From: Eleusine coracana subsp. coracana
Lineage: Eukaryota > Streptophyta > Magnoliopsida > Poales > Poaceae
Length of the DNA: 64,000 nt
NCBI GenBank assembly: GCA_032690845.1
Contig: CM064417.1
Location: forward strand, 27,539,833 to 27,603,832
Direction: 5' to 3'
The notes beneath the pieces were generated by a model, which worked only from the letters and a program-made list of their open reading frames with translations, did not search any database and had not been told where the DNA came from. This document shows positions 12,120 to 24,189 of the stretch, piece by piece (position 1 is the first letter of the stretch; the number at the start of each line of letters is the position of its first letter). The position numbers and the translations under genes are program-made.

Positions 12120-13740
12120 AAACGACAGTTCTCCATTGACATTAGGGGACATTTGACACCGTACGATACATAAAGTGATGGTCGCCATCCTCTTTATCAT
12201 TAATTGACAAGCCTCTCTCACCCCGCCCAGCTACGCCGTCCATCCCCGGCGGCTGCCGTCAGCTGCCGCCGCGCAAAAATTTTCGATATCGTCATCATTC
12301 TAAATTCTTCGACCTCGCCACCACTCTAAATCCTCCAAACCTAGTCCGGGAGGGAGAGGAAGGGATTTGAAGGTTCAAAACCACTTGCACTAAAAGATTC
12401 TATGGTGCACGACAGCGATAGCTTCGAAGACGACTGCGACTACGCTGGTTGGGCGAAATCATCGTTAAATCTGACCCAAACCGCGCGCACAGTATATAGT
12501 GTTTCCGGCTTAGATCACCTGTCAACCAGCTTACGCCTTATGCACCGTCTGTCGTGTAACATCTGGGTTGAGCCACGTTTTCCATCAGACTTCCTTCCCT
12601 CCGTTTGGATGAAACGTAACGTCTCTCTCACACGCACACAGTCATTCTTTGCTAATCTATATGATGACATGTGACTATACATCTGAGAATAATCCATCGA
12701 ATTACACTCGTGTTGTCATCCCACCACGAAAGAGTAAAGACAATTTGCTCACAGTCGATGGATTTACAAAATCAACACTGCATCGTCATGTTGACACTGC
12801 CGAACAAGCTGGGCCTCGCATGTTCAAGGAACCGTCATATCCGGGCAATGAGTGTGTAGGTCCACGTATATTTTATCGAGTAAAAATTCAATGTCTACTG
12901 ATTTGGAATATGAGGTTCCATATGACACAATGCCGTCCTCTTCATACGAGGAAGATAGCGACGTTTAGTGTTATGGCTGACAAAGCTCTGTGATGGGGAT
13001 GGAGGCACATAGGACAACGACAAATATGAGACGGAAGTAAGGGAACAGTTTGCAAAACCGACGATTTGGGTCTAGTTTGAGCGAACTACCGTTTTTGGTC
13101 AAATTAAATTCAAAATGTTAAAATTTTAAAATTTCAAAAACAAGAATAATTGAACAAGAAACCGAGAAAACCGCATGGTTTTCTACCAAAAGAAGAAATT
13201 CTTTTGATAAAGAGACAAAACCGAGTGATGAACCAACAAAACTTAGCGATAAACTGAAAAAAAGACCGATATTACTTCAAATTCCGTCCAAATATTTTTT
13301 TTTCTATTTGAATTGTTAACCGACTAGTTCTTTTGATTTTCACAAAAACCATAAAACAAATGGAAAGAGGTTTCAACAATTTTGTAAACCCTGAATGTAA
13401 TAATTCCATAGGCCACTACGCCAAAACTAGGATCCATTAGAAGGTCACAAGTTTTCTAGGACCTTGCGGCTTGGCCCGCAAAAGCAAAACAAATTTGACA
13501 AAATCCTTAAAGCAATTTCAGAGAAAAAACCACCGGTATTCTAAATATATAAGGTTTTAAGGTCATAATAATTATTTGTTAATTATAAAGTTATATTTCA
13601 AGACATGTTAAATTTGAAACTTCACACTATGTCATTTAGTTGTATAGATTTTGTATGCACTTGGGTCTTGACCCATCCGTGTCACTCAAATTGTTCCATT
13701 ATTCACTGCCAGTTGGGACTTAGGTGTAACTGGTCGGCAT
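12120..13740 (+). other. Gene-like remnant of unknown origin
   Basis: A GC-rich leader (12200-12360) precedes an open frame at 12402-12674 that begins MVHDSDSFEDDCDYAGW. A second acidic stretch appears near 12895-12968 (DLEYEVPYDTMPSSSYEEDS, then a stop). The acidic and serine-rich composition looks like real protein rather than random sequence, but I recognise no domain. It could be a captured gene fragment or transposase remnant. From 13000 to 13740 the DNA is AT-rich. A possible CACTA-type start (CACTACGCCAAAAC) lies near 13413, but its partner end was not found. Confidence 0.25.
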
Positions 13741-14135
13741 GACAGTTTAACCGATGGGGACGGATCCCCGCAGGGACCCGATCCAACGGGGGCGGGAACT
13801 GGGCTGATTTATCTCCGCGAGGCTAATGGGGTGGGGAGGGGGCTGTTGTTTTCTCTGGAACCCCACAGAGACCCGAAATGTGGGGATGAGACTGGTTTGT
13901 TTTTTCCGCCCACCCGCATCACGCCGCCTGCCGCGCCATCCGCCGGTCGCCGCTTCACCTGTCATGTCATCTGTCGGTCGTCGCTCCGCCTGTTGTGTCG
14001 TCCGCCGCTCAGTCCGCCACTCCTCCTGCCGTGCCGCCCGCTGCTCCACCCTCTCGTGCCATGCCTCCCGCCCGCCACACCATGCCGTGCCACCGTAGGC
14101 GGGGGGGTGGTTCGGAGATTGCACGGGGACAGGGT
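13741..14135. other. GC-rich GGGGAC/GATCCCC segment
   Basis: The segment holds repeated GGGGAC, GATCCCC and GGGACCC motifs and C-rich sequence whose open frames run on both strands without family resemblance. The motif resumes at 15068-15110 after the CACTA derivative (GGCGGGGATGATCCC), so this is one older element or leader split by a later insertion. Confidence 0.4.
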
Positions 14136-15067
14136 CACTACAACAAAAATATCTTCTAGACACGGTTGTATTGCTACGTCTTTATAAATGTCTCTACATT
14201 AATAGCTAGAGACACTTTTCAATACAATTTTAAGAACGTATCAATATGATATGATTTTAGATACGCTTTAACATCAATAATTTAATAAACATGTTTTTTG
14301 ACACTCTTTCTAAAACATCACAAAGTGTTACGATTTTAGACACGCTTTGAACCGTTGGTAGCCACCAAAAATACACATTTTGACATGTTTCTAAGGACAT
14401 CAGAAATTTTGATACACTTTAATTGTATCTAGCCACATCAAACATGCTTCTTGAGATGTTATTGAAAACATATAACACATGAGATGATATTAGACATGTT
14501 TTGATCGTATCAATCCTCTCGAGAGACATTTTTGGCACGCTATGTAAAATCCTAGAAACACCAAAACACTAAGAAAATATGGGTATAAAAGAATGAATAT
14601 CTCAATCTAATCAAGTTTCCTTCGAAGGTGAGCTGGTTAGATGAGCATGTAAAAAACAAGGAGGTCACAGGTTCGACTCTTGATAACTATGTAAAAAAAA
14701 TCAATCACTTAGAAGAGGTTCTAAAACAATAATATGCTAGTAGCAACACAATATAAACATATCAATAAAATTTTGTCTAAACTTTTTAACATGTCACAAT
14801 ACATATCTACTCTAATACCTATGTCATATAAACACATTCATGAAAACATATTTACAAACATATGTATGATTTATAGCATCTTAAGAAAAACGTCTTGTTT
14901 GTTGGTAGACACGTTTTCAAAAAGCATATCAATCAAGCTCTGACACGGTACATGCGGAGACGCCTCGAACACGAATTATGAAAACGTATCTATATTTTGA
15001 TAAAGGTGGAATAAACATATCTAAACCCAAAATAAAACATATCTATAGGGGGTGTTTTCTAGTAGTG
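14136..15067. mobile_element. Non-autonomous CACTA element
   Basis: The left end reads CACTACAACAAAAATATC and the right end reads TTTTCTAGTAGTG, whose reverse complement begins CACTACTAGAAAA. These are standard CACTA (En/Spm) termini. Flanking trinucleotides are GGT and GGC, a 3-bp duplication with one mismatch. The interior is full of short motifs such as ACACGTTT and AGACACG in both orientations, typical of subterminal repeats, and carries no transposase. At 932 bp it would need a transposase supplied from elsewhere. Confidence 0.8.
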
Positions 15068-15554
15068 GGCGGGGATGATCCCTGTTGCCGGGGAGAGTCA
15101 CTGGTCAACAGTTTCTTATATTTGATTTGAGCAAACATACAAATGAACTCATAATAAATTACAATCATAAAAGGCTCTTTTTAAAAAAAAGAAATTTGCA
15201 GTCATACAAGTAGTAACTGAACTTGATTCTTCATATAACTCGTGGGATTTTCCCATGTAGTACTCAATCCATCAAAGGCATGCATCGCCTTTGATTCCTT
15301 TTAGGATGGATGTTTAGCATGGAACTAGTATACCTTTGCTTGTCTACCACTTCAGTACATCCTTATGACTTCCAGCTTGGGCTTGCATGGTTATATATAG
15401 TAGATGTGTGAAAGCCCAAAATGATTTGACGGGACGAGTTCGTTCATAAAATTAAAGGTGGTTAGCTTATCATATTCCCTCCATTTTATAATGTATATGA
15501 GAAGAAATTTTTGAGCAATTTGGCTGGTGATATGAGGGATATTCACATCATGTC

Positions 15555-15557
<3 letters not shown>

Positions 15558-15614
<57 letters not shown>

Positions 15615-15981
15615 TTCTACTCCCAGGAGTAGCTATTTCTACGTGTATATCTCCCAATCTAGAGAGATCTAGAGAGTATCATTACATACGTGAGGTTTGT
15701 AAATTAAGTATGTAGTAATACTAGAGGGTATATGGACATACTCACCTTTTTTTTGTTGGGATACATGTAGTATGAGGACATACTTACTTTTATATAGCAG
15801 TAAATGCGATATATGTTCATATGCTTATAACTAGAAAACCATTCAAAAAAGTTATAGTTATCACTCTCAAAAATCTTGTTTTAAATATGTGTACATACTC
15901 AAAATAATAAATAGGTATGAACACATACCTAAGATGGATTTTTCAACATGAAAGTGACTACACCTGTGAGTAGAATGGATT

Positions 15982-16052
<71 letters not shown>
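15558..16052. mobile_element. Micron-like segment between two (TA)n microsatellites
   Basis: (TA)27 at 15558-15611 and (TA)34 at 15985-16052 flank a non-repetitive 373-bp segment (15612-15984). A segment bracketed on both sides by pure TA repeats is the hallmark of Micron, a microsatellite-targeting element described in rice: it inserts in (TA)n and so splits one tract into two. The segment begins GTTTTCTACTCCCAGGAGTA and has no open frame of note. I infer the class from this arrangement, not from sequence identity. Frames through the TA tracts that read IYIYIY are artefacts. Confidence 0.55.
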
Positions 16053-16055
<3 letters not shown>

Positions 16056-17511
16056 TCCCCCCATTTGAAACTGTACATACGTTGCTCTAGCTATCTAGGA
16101 TTAGTTCAGTTGAAAAGAGCCCATACGGTCAAGATATTGATACGTGCCCCTCTAGCTTGCTTTACATTTAAGGAACTAACTTTCCTTATTTGTTGGAAGA
16201 AAATAACACGTGTAGATTTGTAGTTGTAGTAGCCTACATAATTGAGATAATAAATACTATTGTTTTTTTTTGTGACGAAGATGATAAGTACTATTCTGCT
16301 TAGTTCAGTTGAACGAGTAATTACTTTATTATTTGACTCAACAGTAGTGATATAAAAACTTTTAGTCCCAAGTAAGTTTGTATAGTCATAACTTTTGGAC
16401 GTTGTGCATCTTAGTTCAGTTGAACGAGTAATTACGTTTAGCGTCCGTAGTCCCATCCAAAACCAACCTACCAAGATTACTAGCAGCGGCAACGACTAAA
16501 AGTAACCTCACCGCTGGTCGTTGATTTATGCGCGCGCATCCTCAACGTTGGTGATTCCTGGCGTGCTATTCCGCTTTGGCAGTCTGGCCTCTCTTCAGTG
16601 TATGCAAAACACAAAGCAGACTAGACAAAAGTAAGGGCAAAATCACAGTCTAAACTAGGGCATTCTTATATTTTCATATCTCATTCGACATCATTAATTC
16701 TCTAACAACAAGTAGGGGAAATCTACCTTTAAATTCAAAAAAGTGAGGGTAAAATACTAGTATAGGTAAAAGGAAAATCACAATTGAAACACAATTACCC
16801 CAAATATCTAGACATCAAACTTGTCTCAGTGCACCAGTTATGGAAGAAACTATGACTTGAGAATAATAAAAATTGGAAGTATGAGTCAGCCAGTACGTCA
16901 AAACGAACGGCCCTTATCGCTTCTTTCTGCACTTTTGTTTTTTTTTTCCTTTTTTTGAGAAGCAGATGCAGTATTACCTGGTTTCATGTAGCAATTTCTC
17001 ATCAGCACGAAATACCCTGCTTTGGCGGTGGACTAACTAGTTGCCATCGTATACCTTTTATAGCGACAGGCTAAAACGTGTCGACTTGAGGAGTAGCCAA
17101 TTCCATTGTTTACAATAAAAAAAAAGTTATTTTTAGCCCGCTACCAATGTCAATTTGACCCTACATACATTTTTTTGTTTAATCTTGATTAAGCAGCATT
17201 GTTAACTTGCTAAGCTTCTCCTTCGCTCATACCCTGAAGCCCATTCTCTATTTCTTTCATTTCAGCAATTTACATTATTGAGGAGAACAGAGATTCTTGT
17301 ACTGCTAAATCAACAGGAGGTGTTAAACTCATCTCATCAATAGAGATTCTTGCACTACTAATCAGACCTTGTCTTAACTTTGGAAGCCTTGTCTTTCATC
17401 TCCTTCCTCATTTGGCTGAGACAGCCTTTAACACACGGAATCCTTGTCTTAATTCCTCAGCTTGCTATATCTTTTCCCAGTCACAACCCCTTCACGCTGA
17501 TTTATAAGGAC
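16053..17511. other. Intergenic DNA upstream of the hAT element
   Basis: No gene is seen. A 25-bp direct repeat containing TTAGTTCAGTTGAACGAGTA occurs near 16299 and 16411, with a partial third copy near 16104. Confidence 0.35.
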
Positions 17512-18189
17512 CAGGGTTGAAGAATGCGGTGAGAGCGGTGAAACCGACCGGCACCGAATCAACCGGCCGGTTAGGCCGGGCGGTTTGGAGCGGTTAACCG
17601 GCCGGTTTGGACGGTTAACCGGCCGGTTTGGTCGAAAAGCCGGCCGGCAGTAAAAAAAAGTTAAAAAAATATTGAAAATAGAAAAATGGTGTGAAAAATA
17701 TAAATTTTGACAATAACTTTAATAATAATTTATAATAATATTATATATATATATATACAAAACATATAAAAAATAAGTAATATATGATCCAACTAATAGT
17801 AACATAAGCATATTATACATATGTATAAAGCATATAAAAAACAAGTAAATTATATACGGACGGATCGGGAGATTCGGGAGCGCTGCGTGTCGGTGAGGAA
17901 CTGAGCGCGTCGGTGAGGATAAGGTATTTCTTTTTTTTATTTTTTTCTTCTACTTTCATTCTTTTAATTTTTTCGAAGGTCAAACAATGTTTATTTCATA
18001 TGATTTTTTCATCATAGTTCATTATAAAAGATCTAGTTTTTTATTATAATTTTTATATAAATTTTTTCAAATTTTCAAATTTATTCAAATTCAACCGACC
18101 GGTTTTTGCCGGACCGGTCAAACCGGACCGGACCGGTTTGACCGGTTTTCGTGAAAACCGGCCGGTTTTCGCCGTATTTTTCAACCCTG
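17512..18189. mobile_element. Non-autonomous hAT element, CCGGTT-rich, perfect 8-bp TSD
   Basis: The left end is CAGGGTTGAAGAATGCGG; the right end, reverse-complemented, is CAGGGTTGAAAAATACGG, giving an 18-bp inverted terminal repeat with two mismatches. ATAAGGAC lies immediately outside both ends (17504-17511 and 18190-18197), the 8-bp target duplication diagnostic of hAT elements. Subterminal regions are packed with CCGGTT, CCGGCC and GGTTTGACC motifs, likely transposase binding sites. The core is AT-rich and has no open frame. It lies about 1.8 kb upstream of the aspartic protease start codon. Confidence 0.9.
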
Positions 18190-18197
18190 ATAAGGAC

Positions 18198-20000
18198 TAG
18201 AGATAGTGCACGGCGTTTCATATAGAATCATCATCTTCTCTTCTCTTCACATCCTTCAAGTGCTGCTTTCTTCCTCTCCAAACTTCTGCGTCACTGTTTG
18301 ATCTTCTTCACGTTGACGCTGCGTCACTGCTTCATCCTGCAAGCGCTGCTTTCTTCCTCTGATGCTACGTCTCTATTACAAGTTTGTATCTCGTCTAGTT
18401 AATAAGGTAACACATGCAAGCTCTAAACTCTGTTCAAACTCATCGTTATCTCATACTTATCCTGCAAGCGCTGCTCTTCCTTCCACTAAGCCACGGACGT
18501 CGTTCTCCTCTTCACCAATTAGTTTCACCTGCTTTTCTGCAGGGAAAACTTCTTTAAATCTGCAAGTCAGCCAGCAACAACCGCTGCCCATTCATCTCTA
18601 GCTTCCTTTTCTAAAAAAAAATATTCATCTCTAGTTTGTTTGTCACACACGGACCCATCACGTCTGCTCCTTTTGTCTCCCACACGAACTTTCTCCTCTC
18701 TGTTCTTCACAAATTTCCTTACTTGGCAATGAGTATAGTATGTCTTCTCAACCATAAATTCCACACCTTATGCTCGTCTAGTAGTAACTTGGCCAATCAA
18801 TGGTTTCCATGCGTGGTTCCTTTCAAATACGAGTGAGTTTTCTTTTTCTTTTTTGTTTTGAAATTGTAAACAAAACATGACGTGCCTTTTATAGAGATGG
18901 ATCCTAAGTTTCTACGTTGCAACTGTAATTTTCTTTCTAGAGAGTCATGTTCTATGATGGTTTTAGCTTGTTTTTTTTTAATTGTTTAAGGGTCATAATG
19001 CATACACCACACTTCACTGAATTCTGCTTCTAGCATATGGTGTCCTTCTTACAATTATCTCACATGAAGATGAGATGAATCATGAATGCAACAAAACTAA
19101 CAAGACGATAGTTAAAGAAGCAAAAAATCACTGAGGCACAGAGAGAGGGAAAAATATGGAGGTTAATTATGTTCTTTGCCACAGCCTTAACACATCTATT
19201 TAATTTTTCATTATAGCTTATAAAATATTTTAAAAAAATTTCGTCTTTCATTCCTCTACAATAACTATTGTATGCTAGTTCATTTGTATAATTCATCATC
19301 TCATTTTATCTTCTTTTCAAAGATATTTCCATAAATAACTCGATGAATTTGGTGCTTGAGATCTCTCTTGCCAAATCAATATCCCTGCTCATCATTGAAG
19401 AGTTCTATCATTGATTAGTATATGATTAATCTTGTAATGAGATAAATTAGGACCCAACTTTAAGCTAATAAATTTTGTAAAATGTTTTATCCATAGCCAT
19501 TCACCTTTTTATTTTTAGGAAGAATGTGACTCTTGCTTCCATGCTCTATTCTCACGTACAAAACTGCTGAGATATATTGCTTGGCCACCCTAGTGCCCTA
19601 GCTATATCAATGTTTTCCACATATCCCACCCCCTGGCCTTCAAAAAAAGAAATCCTATTATATGAATATAATGTTAGTCCTGTTTCCATGTTTCAAGAGA
19701 AAATATTGCCGACTCTATTACTCTATTGTAATGTTTTCTCTTAAGCACGAACAGTATATAAATATATTTTATAACAATTAGTTGTATTTTAAGCTGGACG
19801 TGGCTTGCATTCGGCTATGCTCTGCCATTGTAACGTACTGACACGGAAATGGATGTAACAAACTACTAGAATGATTGATTAATTTGAGAAGAGAAAATCC
19901 ACTGAGTACAACTAAAAGGACAGAATACTGAGATTTACGCAAATTTACTTATATTATATTAACTGTTTGCAAATTTACTTTGTGGGTTGTGTGCAGAGAT
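18198..20000 (+). other. Probable 5' flank, leader exon and leader intron of the protease gene
   Basis: A C/T-rich stretch (18230-18800), as in many plant leaders, ends at a splice donor (GA/GTGAGT after 18832). An acceptor (TTGTGTGCAG) ends at 19996, four bases before the protease ATG at 20001. This would make a leader exon followed by a 1.16-kb leader intron. It is inferred from splice signals only; no clear TATA box can be assigned. Confidence 0.35.
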
Positions 20001-20074
20001 ATGGATCTGCGTGTGGTCAGATTGACGGGATTTTCGGTGGCGTTTGTGGCATTGGAGCTGGTGGCTGTCCTTAC

Positions 20075-20483
20075 CAGGGTTAACATAACCGGGGTTAACC
20101 GGTCGGTTAAGCCGGTTAACCGGTAAACCGTCCGGTCCGGTTACACCGGCCGGCCAGTTAACCCCGGTTTTGATTTAAAATAAAATTCTATCCGGTGCAA
20201 CCGGTGAAACCAGCGGGTTAACCGGTAAAACCGACCGATTAACCGGTATAACCGTGTCAAAACCAGTATATTCGAATTTAAAAATATATATTCAAAAATA
20301 AATTAAATAACCGATGAAACCGATCGGTTAACTGGTCTAACCGGCCAGTTAACTGGTAAACCGGCCGGTTAACCGGTCCTTTGTTGTTTACTCTTCTGAA
20401 TCGAATTTTATCCGGTTAACCACCTAGTTTTACTGATTTTTCGGTTAACCATTAACCGGTCCCGACCGGTTATATTAACCTTG
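20075..20483. mobile_element. hAT MITE inside protease exon 1, perfect 8-bp TSD
   Basis: GTCCTTAC occurs immediately before (20067-20074) and after (20484-20491) this 409-bp element. The left end is CAGGGTTAACATAACCGG; the right end, reverse-complemented, is CAAGGTTAATATAACCGG. The body is filled with GGTTAACCGG variants, as in the elements at 5697 and 17512. Removing it with one duplication copy restores the signal-peptide frame, so the insertion point and direction of the event are certain. Confidence 0.92.
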
Positions 20484-21794
20484 GTCCTTACATGTGCAGT
20501 CAAACCGCCGTTCCCTCCGGCACTGAGCCTGGAGCGCGCACATCTGAAGGGGGCGACAATGAAGCATCTGACGCAATGGGATATGGCACAGCACGCTAGG
20601 AGACGGCTGCTGGGTGGGGTACATGACATCACCGGAATTGTGCAACTCCCGGTTCTCGGCTCAGTCAACCACTACGCGGGCTCGTAAGCATGCATAACAG
20701 ATGAACATCTGGGTTTCTTTTTTTTCTTCGAGTCGAGTAAAATGTACCTACAGTACGTAATCAGTAATGATAATGAGGGCACAATATGTTTTCTAATTAT
20801 TTATTTAGTTTTTAAATTGTTTTTGTTATAACTGTTGTCCTAACTGATTTCGATTTGAGAACAAAGAGAGTATATTGTAATTTAATGCTTTCCAGTAATT
20901 CTCATAAGCAGGACCTTTCTTGACTCTTTTTTTTTTCAAGCAGGCCCTTTCTGACTCAAGTAAGTCTGGGAAACCCAACTAAAAGTTTTACCATGTTGGT
21001 TGATACTAGCAGCAGTACTTTATGGGTTTCATGTACACCCTGCTCCGGCTGCCAAGCAACACCAGGCGAACTTGTATGTACTTTCTTTGCCACAAAACTA
21101 CTGTATTTACTCACTAAATTATATGCTGAACCTAGAAATTAAATGCTTTTTTTTTAGAAAAAAGAATATATATTAAAATTGCAGCCGTTATATCAGTTGA
21201 TATATGAAGCCATTCAATATTACAAACTCTCGCTCGAATGAAGAGGCTAAAGAATCATAAAGATAAAAGTTTGATCGATGATTAAATATGGATTTATATT
21301 CTTTGTTGAAATTAATGATCAATACTGATTTCTACCTACTCAGAGAGAGTCCTATGACCCCAGTCAATCCTTGTCCTCATCTGTGGTTGAGGTCTCGGAT
21401 GACTGGTGCCGAGATTCCATAAGAAAGGGATCTGCATCGCGTGACGAGTCACGACTCAGATCGGCAGAATGGTCACTGTGGGTACAGTATTACCTATGGA
21501 GGTGGAGCAACAACGGCTGGGTACTATGTTACGGACGAGATGCATTTCAACGCCACGAGTGGCGACAATGGAAGCTTCTCTTTTCCTATTGTTTTTGGGT
21601 ACGTCTAGATGCCCTGTAATATTTGAAATTTCTTATCTCGTATTTGATAACATGTCACTGAGGCACTGAGTTTATTCGTAATTTCACTGGAACAGATGTA
21701 GCAACCTGCAGTCAGGGTTTCTCACAGACCCAAATATTGGATTCACAACAACAAAAATGGCATGTACCAGCGGTTGAAAAGGGTAGCGGCGGGT

Positions 21795-22015
21795 AGGTCA
21801 CCCCGCCGCTACGCAAACGCAGTTATAAATATGCGGTTGTAGCGGTGGGTGGTCTATCGCCAAAATAAATCGTCGCTACAGACACATTATTAGTGCAGTT
21901 GAAGATGTCAACCGCCGCTATTGTTAGCCATTAGTAGCGGCGGTTGACATCTTCAACCGCCGCTACTGTTGGCTATTAGTAGCGGTGGTTGACAACATCA
22001 ACCGCCGCTACTTGT
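21795..22015. repeat. Left subterminal repeats of the CACTA element
   Basis: At least eight copies of TAGCGGCGG or CCGCCGCTA and close variants occur in both orientations. They include near-palindromic units built on GGTTGACATCTTCAACC. They would be expected to bind the transposase and can fold into hairpins. Confidence 0.85.
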
Positions 22016-23722
22016 TATTTTCCAAAAAAATAAAATAAAATAAAATTTAGCAAATATACAGAAATCACAGATTCTACATACACAGAAATTTACAAATTTT
22101 ATCATAGATATTTACAACATCTCATCACAGATATTTACAATCTCATCATAAATATTTACATCTCATCATAGAATATATACAATATTATCATTAAAATATT
22201 CAATTGAGCTTACAAAATATTTTATATGAACCCTAATGCATAGTTATCATCTTTTTTCAACACATTAGGCTCATATGGTGCTCTTGAACCAGCCCACTCA
22301 CAAAGGGACCTATGTTTTATTGCTAGTTCACTGTTTGAGTCAAAGCACTTCCCTTCTAGACTAATTACCTCTCTCAACATAAAATGACAAAGAGAAGCTA
22401 CAACTAGATACATAACATTTATACTCAAGTGAACACGTGATTCATGAATTATACCCTTTTTGATCGCGGGTTGCCGAATCAACGGCCTTCCAACGCTCTA
22501 AGATCCTTGACTTGTACAACAACATATATCCGATATCCTAGGACATGGTCTATGTCGTCACACTAGCCTCACTTAGCCCTCTTTTATCATTGAGCATCGA
22601 TCGCCTACGTAGAATAGATAAGTAGTACAGAGAGACAAGGAGAAGAATAGAAAAATCAAAATTTGCTCCTAGTGAACATAGGAAATATAGGACAGCAAAT
22701 AATATAACATATATATGGCCACAAGTAAATTACTAGAGAAACCACTTGACTGTGCACGTTTATAACCAATGATGAATATGCACAATAAGAATTTTTCAGA
22801 AGTGGACTATGATAAATCCTATAGCAGAAAGCAAAACAAACAAAATAGTTGTTAGTTCTATGGAAAAGGGACCATAATTATACTATTACTTATGTAGCTT
22901 GAAAAAATCTCCAAGCTAATACTCAAATGCATCCTGACTTGAATCAAGCTCAACCAGGTAAAGATTATAGGCAAATGAATTCAGAGTGCAGCTGCCATAT
23001 GCTTGGAAACTTTCAGTGATCACCCCATTTCAGTGACAATAATATCTTGCTTGAGAGAGTAATCAGGAAACTATGAAACATTTAGCGAGTGCCTAGATAT
23101 AACAAACTGATCACAAAAGCACTGAAAAGCAGACTCCTTCACTACAAATATCTAATTCTGCTAAAATTCAAAAACTAAACCACAAAAGTCACAAAATGTT
23201 TACACTCATTTCGCTATACAAAAAGGAATAAAAACTTGAAAAATAACCTACAATATGAGCTTTGCTGGCCTAGATCTAGGCGGTTTGGATCAACAGGGTA
23301 GCAGCCAGTATGTACTCAAGGTTTTTTTTTTTTACCAAAACGATGCAGAATCAGAACTGAATCCATCCCAAATATCAGCATGCAACCATAGAGATCCGTA
23401 ATAATGTAAATCTGTATGTCACCAAAGACGCATAGGACAATAGTATCGCTCTAAAGGAAAATCAGTATCACAATAGATACCACATTACTAACACAGATGA
23501 GTCCGTCAAGGCTCTGTTTGTAGTTATTATTAGGTGCTGCATAACAATCTTACTTATGGAGCATTATAATGCCTAAAACATAGTAACGAATGGACTCGTA
23601 CTAAGCAGAACAGAATGAAATACTTTTCACTAATAAAAAAGACAGTTAAAAAATAATGGAGGATCTGTTTTCAAATGCACTAGCTAACTGACAAGAACCA
23701 AACGTTTCTAAACAAGTCAATT
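22016..23722. other. CACTA internal region without a recognisable gene
   Basis: AT-rich sequence includes a decayed array near 22070-22170 (ATTTACAA and ATCTCATCATA units). I see no second transposase (TNPA-like) reading frame; the minus frame at 22222-22482 is unrecognised. Confidence 0.4.
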
Positions 23723-24022
23723 ACCCACAGGTTAGGCAAGCTTGGTGACAGAGAACCAAAGATACTATGCAAATCATAACAAAACACTAGATTAACAGCG
23801 ATACAAAAGTAGAGCAATTAACTAACCATCATCATGATCATTATTAGTTAAATGATACCCACAGGTTAGGCAAGCTTGGTGACAGTGAATCAAAGATACT
23901 ATGCAAATCAAAACAAAGCACCAGATTAACAGCGATATAAAAGTAGAGCAATTAACTAACCACCATCATGATCATCATTAGTTAAATGATACCCATAGGT
24001 TAGGCAAGCTTGGTGACAATGA
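23723..24022. repeat. 134-bp tandem repeat, two copies plus a partial third
   Basis: Units start ACCCACAGGTTAGGCAAGCT at 23723 and 23857, and a third start (ACCCATAGGTTAGGCAAGCT) is at 23991. Period is exactly 134 bp with few substitutions. It lies inside the CACTA element just before the GC-rich minisatellite. Confidence 0.88.
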
Positions 24023-24189
24023 CTAAGCAGAGGGACGAGCTGTTGGCGCCGTGTGCACGCGGGCTTGGCCGCGCCGTGATGCGTTCCGGCTCAGCAGCGG
24101 CCAGAGAGGGGAGAGGGGAGAGGGGAAGAAGAGGAGGGTGCAGCACTTACCAAAGAGAAGGAGGTGGCCATCGAGGAGGGGGGAGGCCC

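Noticed and set aside
13413..13440. Second CACTA start (CACTACGCCAAAAC)
   Set aside because: No matching AGTG end or 3-bp duplication could be found downstream.
15391..16223. Frames with runs of alternating Ile and Tyr
   Set aside because: They are translations of the (TA)n microsatellites.
23723..24022. CRISPR-like repeat spacing
   Set aside because: Units are contiguous 134-bp tandem copies without unique spacers, inside a plant transposon.
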